A stretch of DNA of 37,966 nucleotides, taken from positions 1 to 37,966 of the forward strand of contig JALUXH010000211.1 in assembly GCA_027019065.1 (NCBI GenBank), in the 5' to 3' direction. The stretch is from Anaerolineales bacterium (GTDB lineage: Bacteria; Chloroflexota; Anaerolineae; Anaerolineales; DRMV01). The notes beneath the pieces were generated by a model. That model searched no databases and was not told the origin of the DNA. It saw nothing but the letters and a program-made list of their open reading frames with translations. Each line of letters opens with the position of its first letter. The stretch's first letter is position 1. Position numbers and translations under genes: made by a program. Below, one piece after another: positions 15,080-23,105 of this stretch.

Positions 15080-15724
15080 ATGGAACCCAAACAGATGCCC
15101 CTTCTCGGCGACCCCTTCCCTCACATGGAAGTCGTGACCACCCACGGCACGCTCAGCCTGCCCGATGCCTTCAAAGGCAAATGGTTCGTGCTGTTCAGCC
15201 ACCCTGCCGATTTCACCCCGGTATGCACCACCGAATTTTACGCCTTCCAGCAACGCTACCCTGAATTCCGCAAACTGAACACCGAACTTATCGGTCTGAG
15301 CGTGGATCAGGTCTTCTCGCACATCAAGTGGGAAGAGTGGATTCACGAGAAACTGGGCGCCCAGGTAGAATTCCCCATCATTGCCGATACGGGCGCAGTG
15401 GCCGAAACGCTGGGGCTGATTCACCCCGGCAAAGGCACCAACACCGTGCGCGCCGTCTTCATTGTGGACCCGAAGGGCATCATCCGCGCCATCCTGTACT
15501 ACCCGCCCGAACTGGGACGCAACATGGACGAGATTTTGCGCATGGTCAAAGGCTTCCAGGTTGCCGACGCCCAGGGCGTTGCCATTCCCGCCAACTGGCC
15601 CAACAACGAGCTCATCGGCAGCAAGGTCATCATCCCGCCCGCCAGCGATGTCAAAACCGCCGCCGAACGCCCCAAGCAATACGACTGCTACGACTGGTGG
15701 TTCTGCTACAAAGAACAGAAATAA
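15080..15724 (+). CDS. Peroxiredoxin, Prx6/archaeal type
   Basis: A 214-residue thiol peroxidase that reduces H2O2 and organic hydroperoxides. The peroxidatic Cys49 sits in FTPVCTTEF. The extended C-terminal domain ends with Cys203 and Cys209 in [10 protein letters not shown], the arrangement of archaeal and thermophile Prx6-family enzymes with two C-terminal cysteines. It has its own promoter and terminator and so is a single-gene unit. ACGGAGG supports the start. The annotation alkyl hydroperoxide reductase C is often used for such genes, but the AhpC subfamily proper is different. Confidence 0.93.
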   Translation: MEPKQMPLLGDPFPHMEVVTTHGTLSLPDAFKGKWFVLFSHPADFTPVCTTEFYAFQQRYPEFRKLNTELIGLSVDQVFSHIKWEEWIHEKLGAQVEFPIIADTGAVAETLGLIHPGKGTNTVRAVFIVDPKGIIRAILYYPPELGRNMDEILRMVKGFQVADAQGVAIPANWPNNELIGSKVIIPPASDVKTAAERPKQYDCYDWWFCYKEQK

Positions 15725-15748
15725 CCTCCCGCCCTTCTCCTCCTTGCC

Positions 15749-15784
15749 CGCGGGCCGGTCGTTGCACCGGCCCGCGATTTTTTC
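15749..15784 (+). terminator. Intrinsic terminator of the peroxiredoxin gene
   Basis: A perfect 10-bp stem CGCGGGCCGG (15749-15758) / CCGGCCCGCG (15767-15776) with an 8-nt loop, then ATTTTTTTC. This is the clearest Rho-independent terminator in the window. Confidence 0.93.
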
Positions 15785-15809
15785 TGCAACCAATTGCCCG
15801 CTGGCGGGT

Positions 15810-15815
15810 TATAAT
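15810..15815 (+). promoter_or_regulatory. -10 box for the fabF-fabH operon
   Basis: A perfect TATAAT 36 bp before the fabF ATG. No -35 box is convincing: TTGCCC at 15794-15799 is only 10 bp upstream. Confidence 0.5.
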
Positions 15816-15850
15816 CCCCAGAAACCCTCTCTCGGAAGGAGAACACCCCC

Positions 15851-17095
15851 ATGCAATTTCATCGTGTGGTCATTACCGGGTTGGGCACGCTCAACCCCCT
15901 CGGCAACGATGTGCCGACCACGTGGCAAAACGCCCTGGCAGGGCGTTCGGGCATCGGGCCGATTACGCTTTTTGACGCCAGCAGCCACAAAGTGCGCATC
16001 GCGGGCGAAGTCAAAGGCTTCGACCCGAAAGAGCACTTCGGCAGCCGCGACGCGCGGCGGCTGGACCGTTACAGTCAGCTCGCCATCGTTGCGGCCCGGC
16101 AGGCCGTGGCCGACGCGGGCTGGGACATGGAACACCTGGACCGCGACCGCGTCGGGGTCATCATCGGCAGCGGCATCGGCGGCATCGGCACCTTCGCCCA
16201 CGAAATGCGGGTTTACGAAACCCGCGGGCCGGGGCGCGTCAGCCCCTTCCTGGTGCCCATGATGCTGGCCGATACGGCCCCGGGCCTCATCGCCATTGAA
16301 TTCGGCCTGCGGGGCCCCAACTTTGCCGTCGTGGCCGCGTGCGCCAGCGGCACCAACGCCGTCGGCGAGGCCTTCCACGTCATCCGCCGCGGCGACGCCG
16401 ACGCCATGCTTGTGGGCGGCGCCGACGCGGTCATCATTCCCCTCGCGATGGCCGGGCTGGAAGTCATGACCGCGCTTTCCAAACGCAACGACGAGCCCGA
16501 AAGGGCTTCCCGCCCCTTTGACGCCAACCGCGACGGCTTCGTGATGGGCGAAGGCGCCACTTTCCTTACCCTGGAGACTCTGGAACACGCCCGGGCGCGC
16601 GGCGCCAACATCATTGCCGAAGTCGTGGGCTACGGCGCGACCAACGACGCCTTCCACATCACCGCGCCCGATGCCGACGGCGGCGGCGCAGCCCTCTGCA
16701 TCCGCAATGCCCTGGAAAGCGCCGGGCTGAAACCAGAGCAAATCAGTTACATCAACGCCCACGGCACCAGCACCCGCCTGAACGATAAAAGCGAAACCGC
16801 GGCCATCAAAGCCGTTTTCGGTGAGCACGCCTACAACATTCCGGTTTCTTCCACCAAATCCATGACCGGCCACCTGTTAGGCGGCGCAGGCGCACTGGAA
16901 GCCATGTTCTCGGCGCTCGCCATCCGCGACGGCATCCTGCCGCCCACCATCAACTACGAAACGCCCGACCCCGAATGCGACCTGGATTACGTGCCCAACG
17001 AAGCGCGCCGCGCCGATGTCCGCTATGTGCTTTCCAACTCGTTCGGCTTCGGCGGGCACAACGGCAGCATCATCCTCGGGCGCTACGAAGGCTAA
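15851..17095 (+). CDS. fabF: Beta-ketoacyl-ACP synthase II (FabF)
   Basis: A 414-residue condensing enzyme that extends acyl-ACP with malonyl-ACP in type II fatty-acid synthesis. The catalytic triad is complete: Cys164 in AACASGTNA, His304 in NAHGTST and His341 in STKSMTGHLLGGAG, with Lys336 in the same motif. Length and start (MQFHRVVITGLG) are those of the FabF family. GGAAGGAG lies upstream. fabH follows 11 bp downstream with its own ribosome site, so the two form an operon; the other fatty-acid synthesis genes are not in the window. Confidence 0.95.
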   Translation: MQFHRVVITGLGTLNPLGNDVPTTWQNALAGRSGIGPITLFDASSHKVRIAGEVKGFDPKEHFGSRDARRLDRYSQLAIVAARQAVADAGWDMEHLDRDRVGVIIGSGIGGIGTFAHEMRVYETRGPGRVSPFLVPMMLADTAPGLIAIEFGLRGPNFAVVAACASGTNAVGEAFHVIRRGDADAMLVGGADAVIIPLAMAGLEVMTALSKRNDEPERASRPFDANRDGFVMGEGATFLTLETLEHARARGANIIAEVVGYGATNDAFHITAPDADGGGAALCIRNALESAGLKPEQISYINAHGTSTRLNDKSETAAIKAVFGEHAYNIPVSSTKSMTGHLLGGAGALEAMFSALAIRDGILPPTINYETPDPECDLDYVPNEARRADVRYVLSNSFGFGGHNGSIILGRYEG

Positions 17096-17106
17096 CGGAG
17101 GTCGGC

Positions 17107-18222
17107 ATGAGCCGATACGCGCACATCACCGGCTGGGGTGTGGCTTTGCCGGAGCACGTCTTGACCAATAAAGACCTGGAGCAGATGGTCGACACCAGCG
17201 ACGAATGGATCGTGAGCCGCACGGGCATTCGGGAACGGCGCATTGCCTCGCCTGACCAAACCACCGCCAGCCTGGGCGCCGATGCCGCGGTGGAAGCCCT
17301 CAAGGTCGCCGGTCTCAAGCCCACCGATGTAGACCTCATCATCGTTGCCAGTTCTTCCCCCGAACACATTTTCCCTGCCACGGCCTGCATTGTGCAAGAC
17401 ATCATCGGCGCAACCCGCGCCGGCGCTTTTGATATTTCGGCGGCGTGCAGCGGCTTCATCTTTGCGCTCAACATGGCCGCTCAGGCCATCCGCACCGGCA
17501 GCATCAACAACGCTGTGGTCATTGGCGCGGAAACGCTTTCCCGCATCGTCAACTGGCAAGACCGCAACACCTGCATCCTCTTCGGCGACGGCGCCGGCGC
17601 GTTCGTGTTGCAGGCTTCCGGCGAACCGGGCGGCGTGCTGGAAGCCGTGATGCACGCCGACGGATCCGGCGCCGACGTGCTTTCCCTGCCCGCCGGCGGC
17701 AGCAAACTGCCGACTTCGGCCGACACCGTCGCCCACGGCCTGCATTATGTGCACATGGACGGGCGTCCCGTCTTCCGCTTTGCCACCCGCGTGATGGCCG
17801 AAGCCACCCAGGAAGTCGTCGCCAAAGCAGGCCTGACGCTGGATGACATAGACCTCATCGTGCCCCACCAGGCCAACTACCGCATTCTGGAAGTCGCGGC
17901 CCGCGGGCTGAAAATGCCCATGGACAAATTCATGGTCAACCTGGACCGCTACGGCAACACCTCCACCGCCTCAATTCCGATTGCCGCCGCCGAAGCCGCC
18001 GAAAAAGGCCGCCTGCGCCGCGGCGACAAAGTGGTGCTGGTGGGCTTTGGCGGCGGGCTGACCTACGGTGCGCTGCTGGCCGAATGGACCGGCCCGCTCC
18101 CCGACCGCCCCGAAGTCAACCCCGAACGCTACCGGCTGTGGGCCAAAGTGCGCTCCACGGGGCTGCGGCTCAAACGCAAGGTGCTTTCCCAAACCCTCGG
18201 CGAAGACAAACTCGGCGGGTGA
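17107..18222 (+). CDS. fabH: Beta-ketoacyl-ACP synthase III (FabH)
   Basis: A 371-residue enzyme that starts fatty-acid synthesis by condensing acyl-CoA with malonyl-ACP. The triad is visible: Cys114 in DISAACSGF, His254 in IVPHQANYRI and Asn284 in RYGNTSTASIP, together with the GDGAGAFVL loop. The core ends near residue 330; about 40 further residues (PLPDRPEVNPERYRLW and a basic tail) extend beyond the usual length and have no recognised role. GGAGG precedes the ATG at 17107. Confidence 0.94.
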   Translation: MSRYAHITGWGVALPEHVLTNKDLEQMVDTSDEWIVSRTGIRERRIASPDQTTASLGADAAVEALKVAGLKPTDVDLIIVASSSPEHIFPATACIVQDIIGATRAGAFDISAACSGFIFALNMAAQAIRTGSINNAVVIGAETLSRIVNWQDRNTCILFGDGAGAFVLQASGEPGGVLEAVMHADGSGADVLSLPAGGSKLPTSADTVAHGLHYVHMDGRPVFRFATRVMAEATQEVVAKAGLTLDDIDLIVPHQANYRILEVAARGLKMPMDKFMVNLDRYGNTSTASIPIAAAEAAEKGRLRRGDKVVLVGFGGGLTYGALLAEWTGPLPDRPEVNPERYRLWAKVRSTGLRLKRKVLSQTLGEDKLGG

Positions 18223-18263
18223 AACCGGCTTTTTTGCCTGTCGGCGCGACAGCGCTCTGCAGC

Positions 18264-18285
18264 GCAGGGCAACATCCTGCCCTGC
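18264..18285 (+). other. Hairpin in the fabH-tRNA-His gap
   Basis: A perfect 8-bp stem GCAGGGCA / TGCCCTGC with a 6-nt loop, 41 bp after the fabH stop and without a T run. It might mark the end of the fabF-fabH transcript. The rest of 18223-18383 has no gene. Confidence 0.35.
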
Positions 18286-18383
18286 CGCCAACACACCCTC
18301 AACGGCAAGGCTGAACGGGGGTGGATTCGGCCACACGGCTCCAATTTAGCGCCGTTTGCCCTGAAGGATAGCACGCGCAAACC

Positions 18384-18412
18384 TTCCCAGCCGCAAGCGG
18401 TCATGGTAAAAT
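18384..18412 (+). promoter_or_regulatory. Promoter of tRNA-His
   Basis: TTCCCA (18384-18389), 17 bp, then TAAAAT (18407-18412) in the context CATGGTAAAAT, shared with the tRNA-Gln promoter. The tRNA begins 16 bp downstream. Confidence 0.65.
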
Positions 18413-18427
18413 ACCGCCGCTCGGTAT

Positions 18428-18501
18428 GGTGGCTGTAGCTCAAGTGGCAGAGCACCTGACTGTGGATCAGGATGTTGTGGGTTCAAGTCCCATCAGCCAC
18501 C
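18428..18501 (+). tRNA. tRNA-His (anticodon GTG)
   Basis: The acceptor GTGGCTG pairs with CAGCCAC, and an extra 5' G (18428) faces C73 (18501), the identity feature of tRNA-His. The anticodon arm is CCTGA-CTGTGGA-TCAGG, giving GTG. The T arm contains GGTTCAAGTCC. CCA is not encoded (CTG follows). Confidence 0.95.
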
Positions 18502-18563
18502 CTGACGTCTCCGCTCCCGCCCCGACTTCCCCAGGCCGGGGCATTTCTTCCAGGGGCGATACC

Positions 18564-19031
18564 ATGACACGCATCCTTTGCATTGAAGACGAACCGGAAA
18601 TGATTGAACTTATCCGCCTCATCCTGGCACGAGGCGGATATGAAGTGCTGGGGGCAGAAAGCGGCCCCGACGCACTGGAATTACTGGCCACCAACCCCAA
18701 CGTGGACCTGATTTTGCTTGACCTGATGATGCCGGAAATGGATGGATGGGAAGTTTACCAGCGCCTTAAAGCCAACGAACAGACACGCGACATCCCCGTG
18801 ATCATCGTCACGGCCAAAGCCCAGCGCATAGACCGGGTGCTGGGGCTTTACATCGTGGGCGTTGACGATTACATCACCAAACCCTTCTCGCCCAAAATGC
18901 TTCTGGAAAGCGTCCAAAACATTTTAGAGAAAAAAGCCCAAGGCGACCAGGATGGCGGCCAGGATAATGAAAAGGGCGGCGAACCGGCCGGCCATACCCG
19001 GGCAAGCGCCGAAACGCCTCCCAACCCCTAA
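18564..19031 (+). CDS. Response regulator receiver protein with disordered tail
   Basis: A 155-residue protein. Residues 1-122 form a REC domain: acidic pocket E8-D9-E10, phospho-acceptor Asp53 in LLDLMMPEMDG, Thr in IVTAKAQ and the conserved Lys in YITKPFSP. The last 30 residues are polar (Gly, Asp, Gln, Glu, Pro rich) and probably unstructured; no output domain is present. It begins 62 bp after tRNA-His, and a weak ribosome site (AGGGG) precedes the ATG at 18564. A terminator follows at 19069. No kinase is nearby. Confidence 0.9.
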   Translation: MTRILCIEDEPEMIELIRLILARGGYEVLGAESGPDALELLATNPNVDLILLDLMMPEMDGWEVYQRLKANEQTRDIPVIIVTAKAQRIDRVLGLYIVGVDDYITKPFSPKMLLESVQNILEKKAQGDQDGGQDNEKGGEPAGHTRASAETPPNP

Positions 19032-19068
19032 TTCCCCCCTTTTTTCCACGCCATCCCTCACCCCGGCG

Positions 19069-19099
19069 CGGCAGGCACAAAAACCTGCCGTGCTTTTTA
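19069..19099 (+). terminator. Intrinsic terminator after the receiver gene
   Basis: Stem CGGCAGG (19069-19075) / CCTGCCG (19084-19090), an 8-nt loop, then TGCTTTTTAT. It lies 37 bp after the stop and directly before the next promoter. Confidence 0.75.
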
Positions 19100-19113
19100 T
19101 CGTGCCGGTGAAA

Positions 19114-19122
19114 TGGTATAAT
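19114..19122 (+). promoter_or_regulatory. Extended -10 promoter of the DUF192-M23 operon
   Basis: TGGTATAAT, a perfect extended -10 site, 39 bp before the DUF192 ATG. It is identical to the 9-mer upstream of the aldo/keto reductase gene. Confidence 0.7.
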
Positions 19123-19161
19123 TTCCGTCACCGTTCAGCATCATGTCCGGCGGGAAAAGCC

Positions 19162-19530
19162 ATGCCGCGTTATCGTCTCAAAAACCTCACCCACCCTCTG
19201 CGCGCGCCGCTACAGGTACAGCCATGCGAAACCTTTCGCTGCCGCCTGTTAGGGTTAATGGGGCAACGCGGCTTACCCCATGAAAGCGGCCTGCTTTTTC
19301 GCTGGCCGCGCGAAGGGCGGCTCGAAACGGCCATCCACATGCTTTTCATGCGCTTTCCCATTGCCGTCATCTGGCTCAACGGGGCACAGAAAGTCGTCGA
19401 CGCCCGCCTCGCCCGCCCCTGGGTGGATTTTCTGGTACCGCGCGCTCCGGCCCGCTATGTGCTGGAACTTCACCCCGCCCGCCTGAAAGACTTTACCCTC
19501 GGAGACCACATCGCCTGGTATGTCATCTAA
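19162..19530 (+). CDS. DUF192 family protein
   Basis: A 122-residue protein matching DUF192 in layout: an early CETFRCRLLGLMG segment (the 'a.t..er..GLM' signature), GLLFRWP, then IHMLFMRFPIAVIWLNG, followed by a VVDARLARPW strand and a C-terminal VLELHPARLKDFTLGD. The role of the family is not known. Unlike many members it has no signal peptide, so it is probably cytoplasmic. The ATG at 19162 has only a weak ribosome site. The end overlaps the start of the M23 peptidase gene by 11 bp. Confidence 0.85.
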   Translation: MPRYRLKNLTHPLRAPLQVQPCETFRCRLLGLMGQRGLPHESGLLFRWPREGRLETAIHMLFMRFPIAVIWLNGAQKVVDARLARPWVDFLVPRAPARYVLELHPARLKDFTLGDHIAWYVI

Positions 19531-20917
19531 ACGCTTTCGCGCGGTTCTGCCCCTCCTGCTGTTGAGCCTGCTTCTGCCCGCCGCCTCACCGGTGCGCGCC
19601 GAAGGCCAGCCCGAAGCGCCCTACTACATCGTCCAGCCCGGCGATACGCTTTCGGCCATTGCCTACCGCTTTGGCGTAGATATGCAGGCCCTTGCCCGGG
19701 CCAACCACATTGCCAACCCTGCCGACCTGAAAATCGGCCAAAAACTGGTCATTCCGGGGCTGGAAGGCGTGCAGGGCAGGCTGAGCACCCGCACGGTCAC
19801 GTTTGGCGATTCGCTGCTCGGCCTCAGCCGGGCACTGCACCTGCCGGAAAACACCCTGGTGCGCCTGAACCGCGTGGTTTCCCCTTACCAGTTATTTGCC
19901 GGGCGGTCGCTCATTGTTCCCATCGCCGCCGCCCAACAACAGGCCTTTCCGCAAAGAGTGCTGACCGGCAAGCGCCCCCTGCTGGAAACAGCCCTCGCCC
20001 ACGGGCAAAGCCCCTGGGCGCTGGCCCTCGCCAACCAGTTGCCGGGCACCTGGGCCGCCCTGCCGGGCGATGTCATCACCCTGCCCGGCACCAGCAGCCC
20101 CCCCGCCGCCTCCGCCTTCCCCCAAAACATGACCGCGCAGGTGCGCCCCGCAGCCTGGATACAAGGCCGCACGGGCGAAGTGCGCCTGCAAGCCCCCGCA
20201 AAAGCACAGATCACCGGGGCATTCGGCACGCACCCCCTGCACTTCTTTCGCTGGAAAGCGCAAACCTGGGTGGCATTGCAAGGCGTTTTCGCGCTGGCTT
20301 CCCCCGGCCTTTACCCGCTCACACTGCAAGTGGCCCTTCCCGACGGGCGCGCCTTCCGCTTTGGCCAGGCCGTCAGCGTGCAGCGCGGCCGTTACGCTTA
20401 CGAACGGCTCGTCGTGCCTGCCGGCCTGCTCAACCCCCAGCTCAACAAAGAAGAAGAAGCCCGCTTTGAAGCCCTTACCGCCCCCGCCACGCCAACCCGT
20501 TACTGGCAGGGGCGTTTCAAAGCGCCGGAAGCCCCGCCGCTGGACGCCTGCCACCCCTCTTATTTCGGCACCCGCCGCAACTACAACGACACATTCTACT
20601 GGTACCACACCGGCCTGGATTTCTGCGGCAAGGTCGGCACGCCCATTTACGCCCCCGCGGAGGGCGTGGTCGTCTTCGTGGGGCAAACCGAAATCCACGG
20701 CAACGTCACCATCATCAACCACGGTTGGGGCGTTTACACCACCTACTGCCACCAATCGGAGATTCTGGTCCGAAAAGGGCAACGCGTGCACACCGGGGAA
20801 CTCATCGGCAAAGTCGGGCGCACGGGCCGCGTCACCGGTCCCCACCTCCACTGGGAAGTATGGGTCGGAGATGTTCCGGTGGACCCGCAGGAATGGCTCG
20901 GCCGCGCCTTTCCCTAA
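19520..20917 (+). CDS. Secreted LysM - M23 peptidoglycan endopeptidase
   Basis: A 465-residue exported protein. Residues 1-27 are a signal peptide (basic start, Leu-rich core, ending PVRA). LysM repeats follow at about 36-80 (YYIVQPGDTLSAIAYRFG) and about 88-132, which bind cell-wall glycan. After a long middle region of strands (about 150-335) comes the M23 metallopeptidase domain: His363 and Asp367 in HTGLDF, then His442 and His444 in GPHLHWEV, the Zn ligands and catalytic His. The enzyme would cut peptide cross-links during wall remodelling. Translation is coupled to the DUF192 gene. A mobile element follows the stop. Confidence 0.93.
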   Translation: MSSKRFRAVLPLLLLSLLLPAASPVRAEGQPEAPYYIVQPGDTLSAIAYRFGVDMQALARANHIANPADLKIGQKLVIPGLEGVQGRLSTRTVTFGDSLLGLSRALHLPENTLVRLNRVVSPYQLFAGRSLIVPIAAAQQQAFPQRVLTGKRPLLETALAHGQSPWALALANQLPGTWAALPGDVITLPGTSSPPAASAFPQNMTAQVRPAAWIQGRTGEVRLQAPAKAQITGAFGTHPLHFFRWKAQTWVALQGVFALASPGLYPLTLQVALPDGRAFRFGQAVSVQRGRYAYERLVVPAGLLNPQLNKEEEARFEALTAPATPTRYWQGRFKAPEAPPLDACHPSYFGTRRNYNDTFYWYHTGLDFCGKVGTPIYAPAEGVVVFVGQTEIHGNVTIINHGWGVYTTYCHQSEILVRKGQRVHTGELIGKVGRTGRVTGPHLHWEVWVGDVPVDPQEWLGRAFP

Positions 20918-20938
20918 AGCCGGAACGGGCTAAGCGCC

Positions 20939-21177
20939 TATCCGAAAAATCCACCGTGCCCGCGGCTCTCCTTCTCGGCAAGGACGCCGATCTCCCCTTC
21001 CCCCAAGGAGCCTCGCTACGGCTCGGCTCCTTTGCCCCCTTCCCCTCTTACTAAGAGGGGAAGGGGGCGGCCCTGGCCGCGCAACGCGCGGCCAGGGCGG
21101 GGGTTAGGGAGATCAGCAGCGAGGCCGCCGCCGCAAGGCGATGCATCGTACAGCCCCGCCGTTTTTTCGGATAGATA
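20939..21177. mobile_element. MITE-like element, family C (239 bp), inserted at a stop codon
   Basis: The left end TATCCGAAAAA (20939-20949) is the inverted repeat of TTTTTCGGATA (21163-21173); the right end carries an extra GATA (21174-21177). The 9-bp direct repeat CTAAGCGCC sits outside at 20930-20938 and 21178-21186, and the right copy includes the stop codon of the minus-strand DUF2007 gene. Inside are inverted GATCTCCC/GGGAGATC segments, a C/T-rich / G/A-rich hairpin near 21040-21070 and a GCGCGTTGCGCGG-type palindrome. No ORF of its own is credible. It separates two convergent genes. Confidence 0.75.
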
Positions 21178-21441
21178 CTAAGCGCCTTCTTCGCTTCCTG
21201 AAGCCTCATCTTCAAAATCGCCCCGGAAAAAGGCGCTCACCACGGCCTGCCCTGCGGCGGCGCGGCTTTCCGGCACTACAATTTGAATTTCGCCCAACGG
21301 CCCCACCTGAAGCCCCAAAGCACGCGCCGCCGGTTCCTGCAGCAACCGCGCCGGCACCCCCTGGGCTTCCAGCAAACCGCGCAAAATATCGGCCTGGGCC
21401 TGATTGTAAGTGGTCAACACCACCACCCAACGCTCATCCAT
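21178..21441 (-). CDS. DUF2007-like small protein
   Basis: An 87-residue protein. The pattern WVVVLTTYNQAQADILRGLLEAQGVPARLL, then 'GEIQIVVPESRAAAGQAVVSAF', matches the DUF2007 (putative signal-transducing) family: a ferredoxin-like strand-helix-strand that often follows 'ael..s.LeaaGIpa'. Function is unknown. An acidic tail (FEDEASGSEEGA) ends in the TAG that lies in the target duplication of the adjacent element. GGAGGG supports the start at 21441. It is divergent from the 21533 gene and has a good promoter. Confidence 0.8.
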   Translation of the reverse strand: MDERWVVVLTTYNQAQADILRGLLEAQGVPARLLQEPAARALGLQVGPLGEIQIVVPESRAAAGQAVVSAFFRGDFEDEASGSEEGA

Positions 21442-21491
21442 ACGCCCTCCTTTGAGGCAAAAAGCCGCGCGAAAAGTGCGCAGCGAGATAG

Positions 21492-21520
21492 AGTATAATT
21501 GAAAAGACGCTAACTGTGAA
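21492..21520 (-). promoter_or_regulatory. Promoter of the DUF2007 gene, overlapping a divergent promoter
   Basis: On the minus strand TTCACA (21515-21520), 17 bp, then TATACT (21492-21497); each box differs from consensus by one base. Its -10 overlaps the plus-strand TATAAT at 21494-21499. Confidence 0.65.
21494..21499 (+). promoter_or_regulatory. -10 box of the 21533 gene
   Basis: A perfect TATAAT 34 bp before the ATG at 21533; no strong -35 is visible. It shares four bases with the minus-strand -10 box, so the two promoters cannot be occupied together. Confidence 0.5.
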
Positions 21521-21532
21521 GCGAGGCCAACA

Positions 21533-23092
21533 ATGATCCGCGAAACTTATTGGGAAGACCTGAACATCACACCGGAAGACATAGAAGCCCTTTACAACCA
21601 CCTGCTGGAAACCGAAACACCGCTGACGCCCGAAGCCCTGGCCGCGGCATTGGTCGCGTTCCGTTTGGAGGCCGAACAGCAAAAACTGGAGCGCCAGCGG
21701 AGCGGAGGCGCCGCGGTTTACCTCCCCAAAGGGCACTACGAAGTCGGGCAAACGCTGGTGTTTCCGGCCTTAGCGTGGGCCGAAGGCGAAGTGGTGGCCG
21801 TGCGCGCGGCGCATAACCCCACACTGCCGCCGTTCCAGGTCATTCGGGTGAAATTCGCCGACGGCCGCGAGCGCGAATTTGCCGCCGGGCTGGAAGAACA
21901 CCCCCTCAACGAACCGCCCCGCCTGAGCGCCGACGACCCGCTGCACAACCCCGAAAAGGTGCTGGCGACCTATGGCGAAGCACTGGCGCAAAAAATAGAA
22001 GCCGCGCTGGCCGAAAACGAAGAATTTGTACGCATTGCGGGCAAGTGGTTCCCGCGCGCCCTGCTGATGGAAGTGCATGTCGGCTTCCTCAACCTCGCCG
22101 AAGCCGTGCTGGATATGCACGGGGGCGGGCCGCTGCCCACAGCCGAAATCATCCGGCAAATTGACTTTCCGGCCGAGAACCCCCACCTGGCCGCCTTCTC
22201 GCTGGATTACGCCCTGCAGGAAAGCGAGCAATTCGACGAAGTCGGCCCCGCAGGGCAGGTGCTGTGGTTCCTGCGGCGAATGGAGCCGGAAGGCGTGCAG
22301 GAAACGCCCCCTCACCTGCGCTACCGCCCGCTGGACTATGACCGCGAAGCCCTCACCGCCGACATGCTGGCACTGGAAACCGCCCTGGGCGACGAACTTT
22401 CCCCAGAGAGCAGCGTCGCGGAAATCCCCGGCAAGGTAGAACTCGCCCTGATCTACCCCCACTGGCGGGCGGGCACCCTTCCCCTGAGCGCCAAAACTCG
22501 CGCGCTTTTCCCCACGGCCTATCAGGCCCCGCGGGTGCGCTTCACGTGGGTGGACGCCCAAAGCGGTGCAGAATTCCCCGGCTGGGTCGTGCGTCCGGGC
22601 CAATATGTCTACGGCCTGGAGGCATGGTACCGGAAAAAAGAGCTCCTTCCCGGCAGCCTGGTCACGCTCAAACCGGGGCGCGCGCCGGGGCAGGTGCTCA
22701 TAGAAGCCCACACCCACCGCCCCCGGCGCGACTGGGTGCGCAGCGTGCTGGTGGGGCGCGACGCCCAACCCGTCTTCGCCATGCTGAAGCAAATCGTCAG
22801 CGCCGAATTTGACGAGCGCATGGTGATTGCCGTGCCCGACCCCGAAGCGCTGGATGCCGTTTGGGAAGAAACCGCCCGCAGGCGCACACCGCTGGAAAAC
22901 CTGGTGGTTTCCATGCTGCGCGAACTCGCCAAACTGACACCGCAGGGGCATGTCCACGCGGCCGGGCTGTACGCGGCAGTCAACGCCGTCCGCCGCTGCC
23001 CGCCGGGTCCCATTTTCGCCTTGCTGGCCACCCGACCGTGGTTCATCCACGTCGGCGACCTGTACTTCCGGTTAGACGAATCTGCCATCTGA
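21533..23092 (+). CDS. Unknown protein with two winged-helix-like segments
   Basis: A 519-residue soluble protein that I cannot assign by full-length family. It starts with a helical segment (MIRETYWEDLNITPEDIEAL). Residues about 185-248 contain NLAEAVLDMHGGGPLPTAEI and then a LDYALQESEQFDEVG...VLWFLRR stretch, the layout of a HARE-HTH-type winged helix. The last 70 residues repeat the layout (HVHAAGLYAAVNAVRRCPPG ... PWFIHVGDLYFRL). The middle (about 60-120 and 300-400) looks beta-rich. Two DNA- or RNA-binding wings flanking beta domains suggest a nucleic-acid-binding role, which is inference. The 23106 gene follows 13 bp downstream and also carries a wing-like domain. Confidence 0.75.
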   Translation: MIRETYWEDLNITPEDIEALYNHLLETETPLTPEALAAALVAFRLEAEQQKLERQRSGGAAVYLPKGHYEVGQTLVFPALAWAEGEVVAVRAAHNPTLPPFQVIRVKFADGREREFAAGLEEHPLNEPPRLSADDPLHNPEKVLATYGEALAQKIEAALAENEEFVRIAGKWFPRALLMEVHVGFLNLAEAVLDMHGGGPLPTAEIIRQIDFPAENPHLAAFSLDYALQESEQFDEVGPAGQVLWFLRRMEPEGVQETPPHLRYRPLDYDREALTADMLALETALGDELSPESSVAEIPGKVELALIYPHWRAGTLPLSAKTRALFPTAYQAPRVRFTWVDAQSGAEFPGWVVRPGQYVYGLEAWYRKKELLPGSLVTLKPGRAPGQVLIEAHTHRPRRDWVRSVLVGRDAQPVFAMLKQIVSAEFDERMVIAVPDPEALDAVWEETARRRTPLENLVVSMLRELAKLTPQGHVHAAGLYAAVNAVRRCPPGPIFALLATRPWFIHVGDLYFRLDESAI

Positions 23093-23105
23093 AACGGAGT
23101 CAACC

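Noticed and set aside
18264-18285. Rho-independent terminator for fabF-fabH
   Set aside because: The stem is good, but no T run follows, so it is listed only as a hairpin.
18426-18563. N-terminal extension of the receiver protein through tRNA-His
   Set aside because: The 46 extra codons are the tRNA gene itself read as protein.
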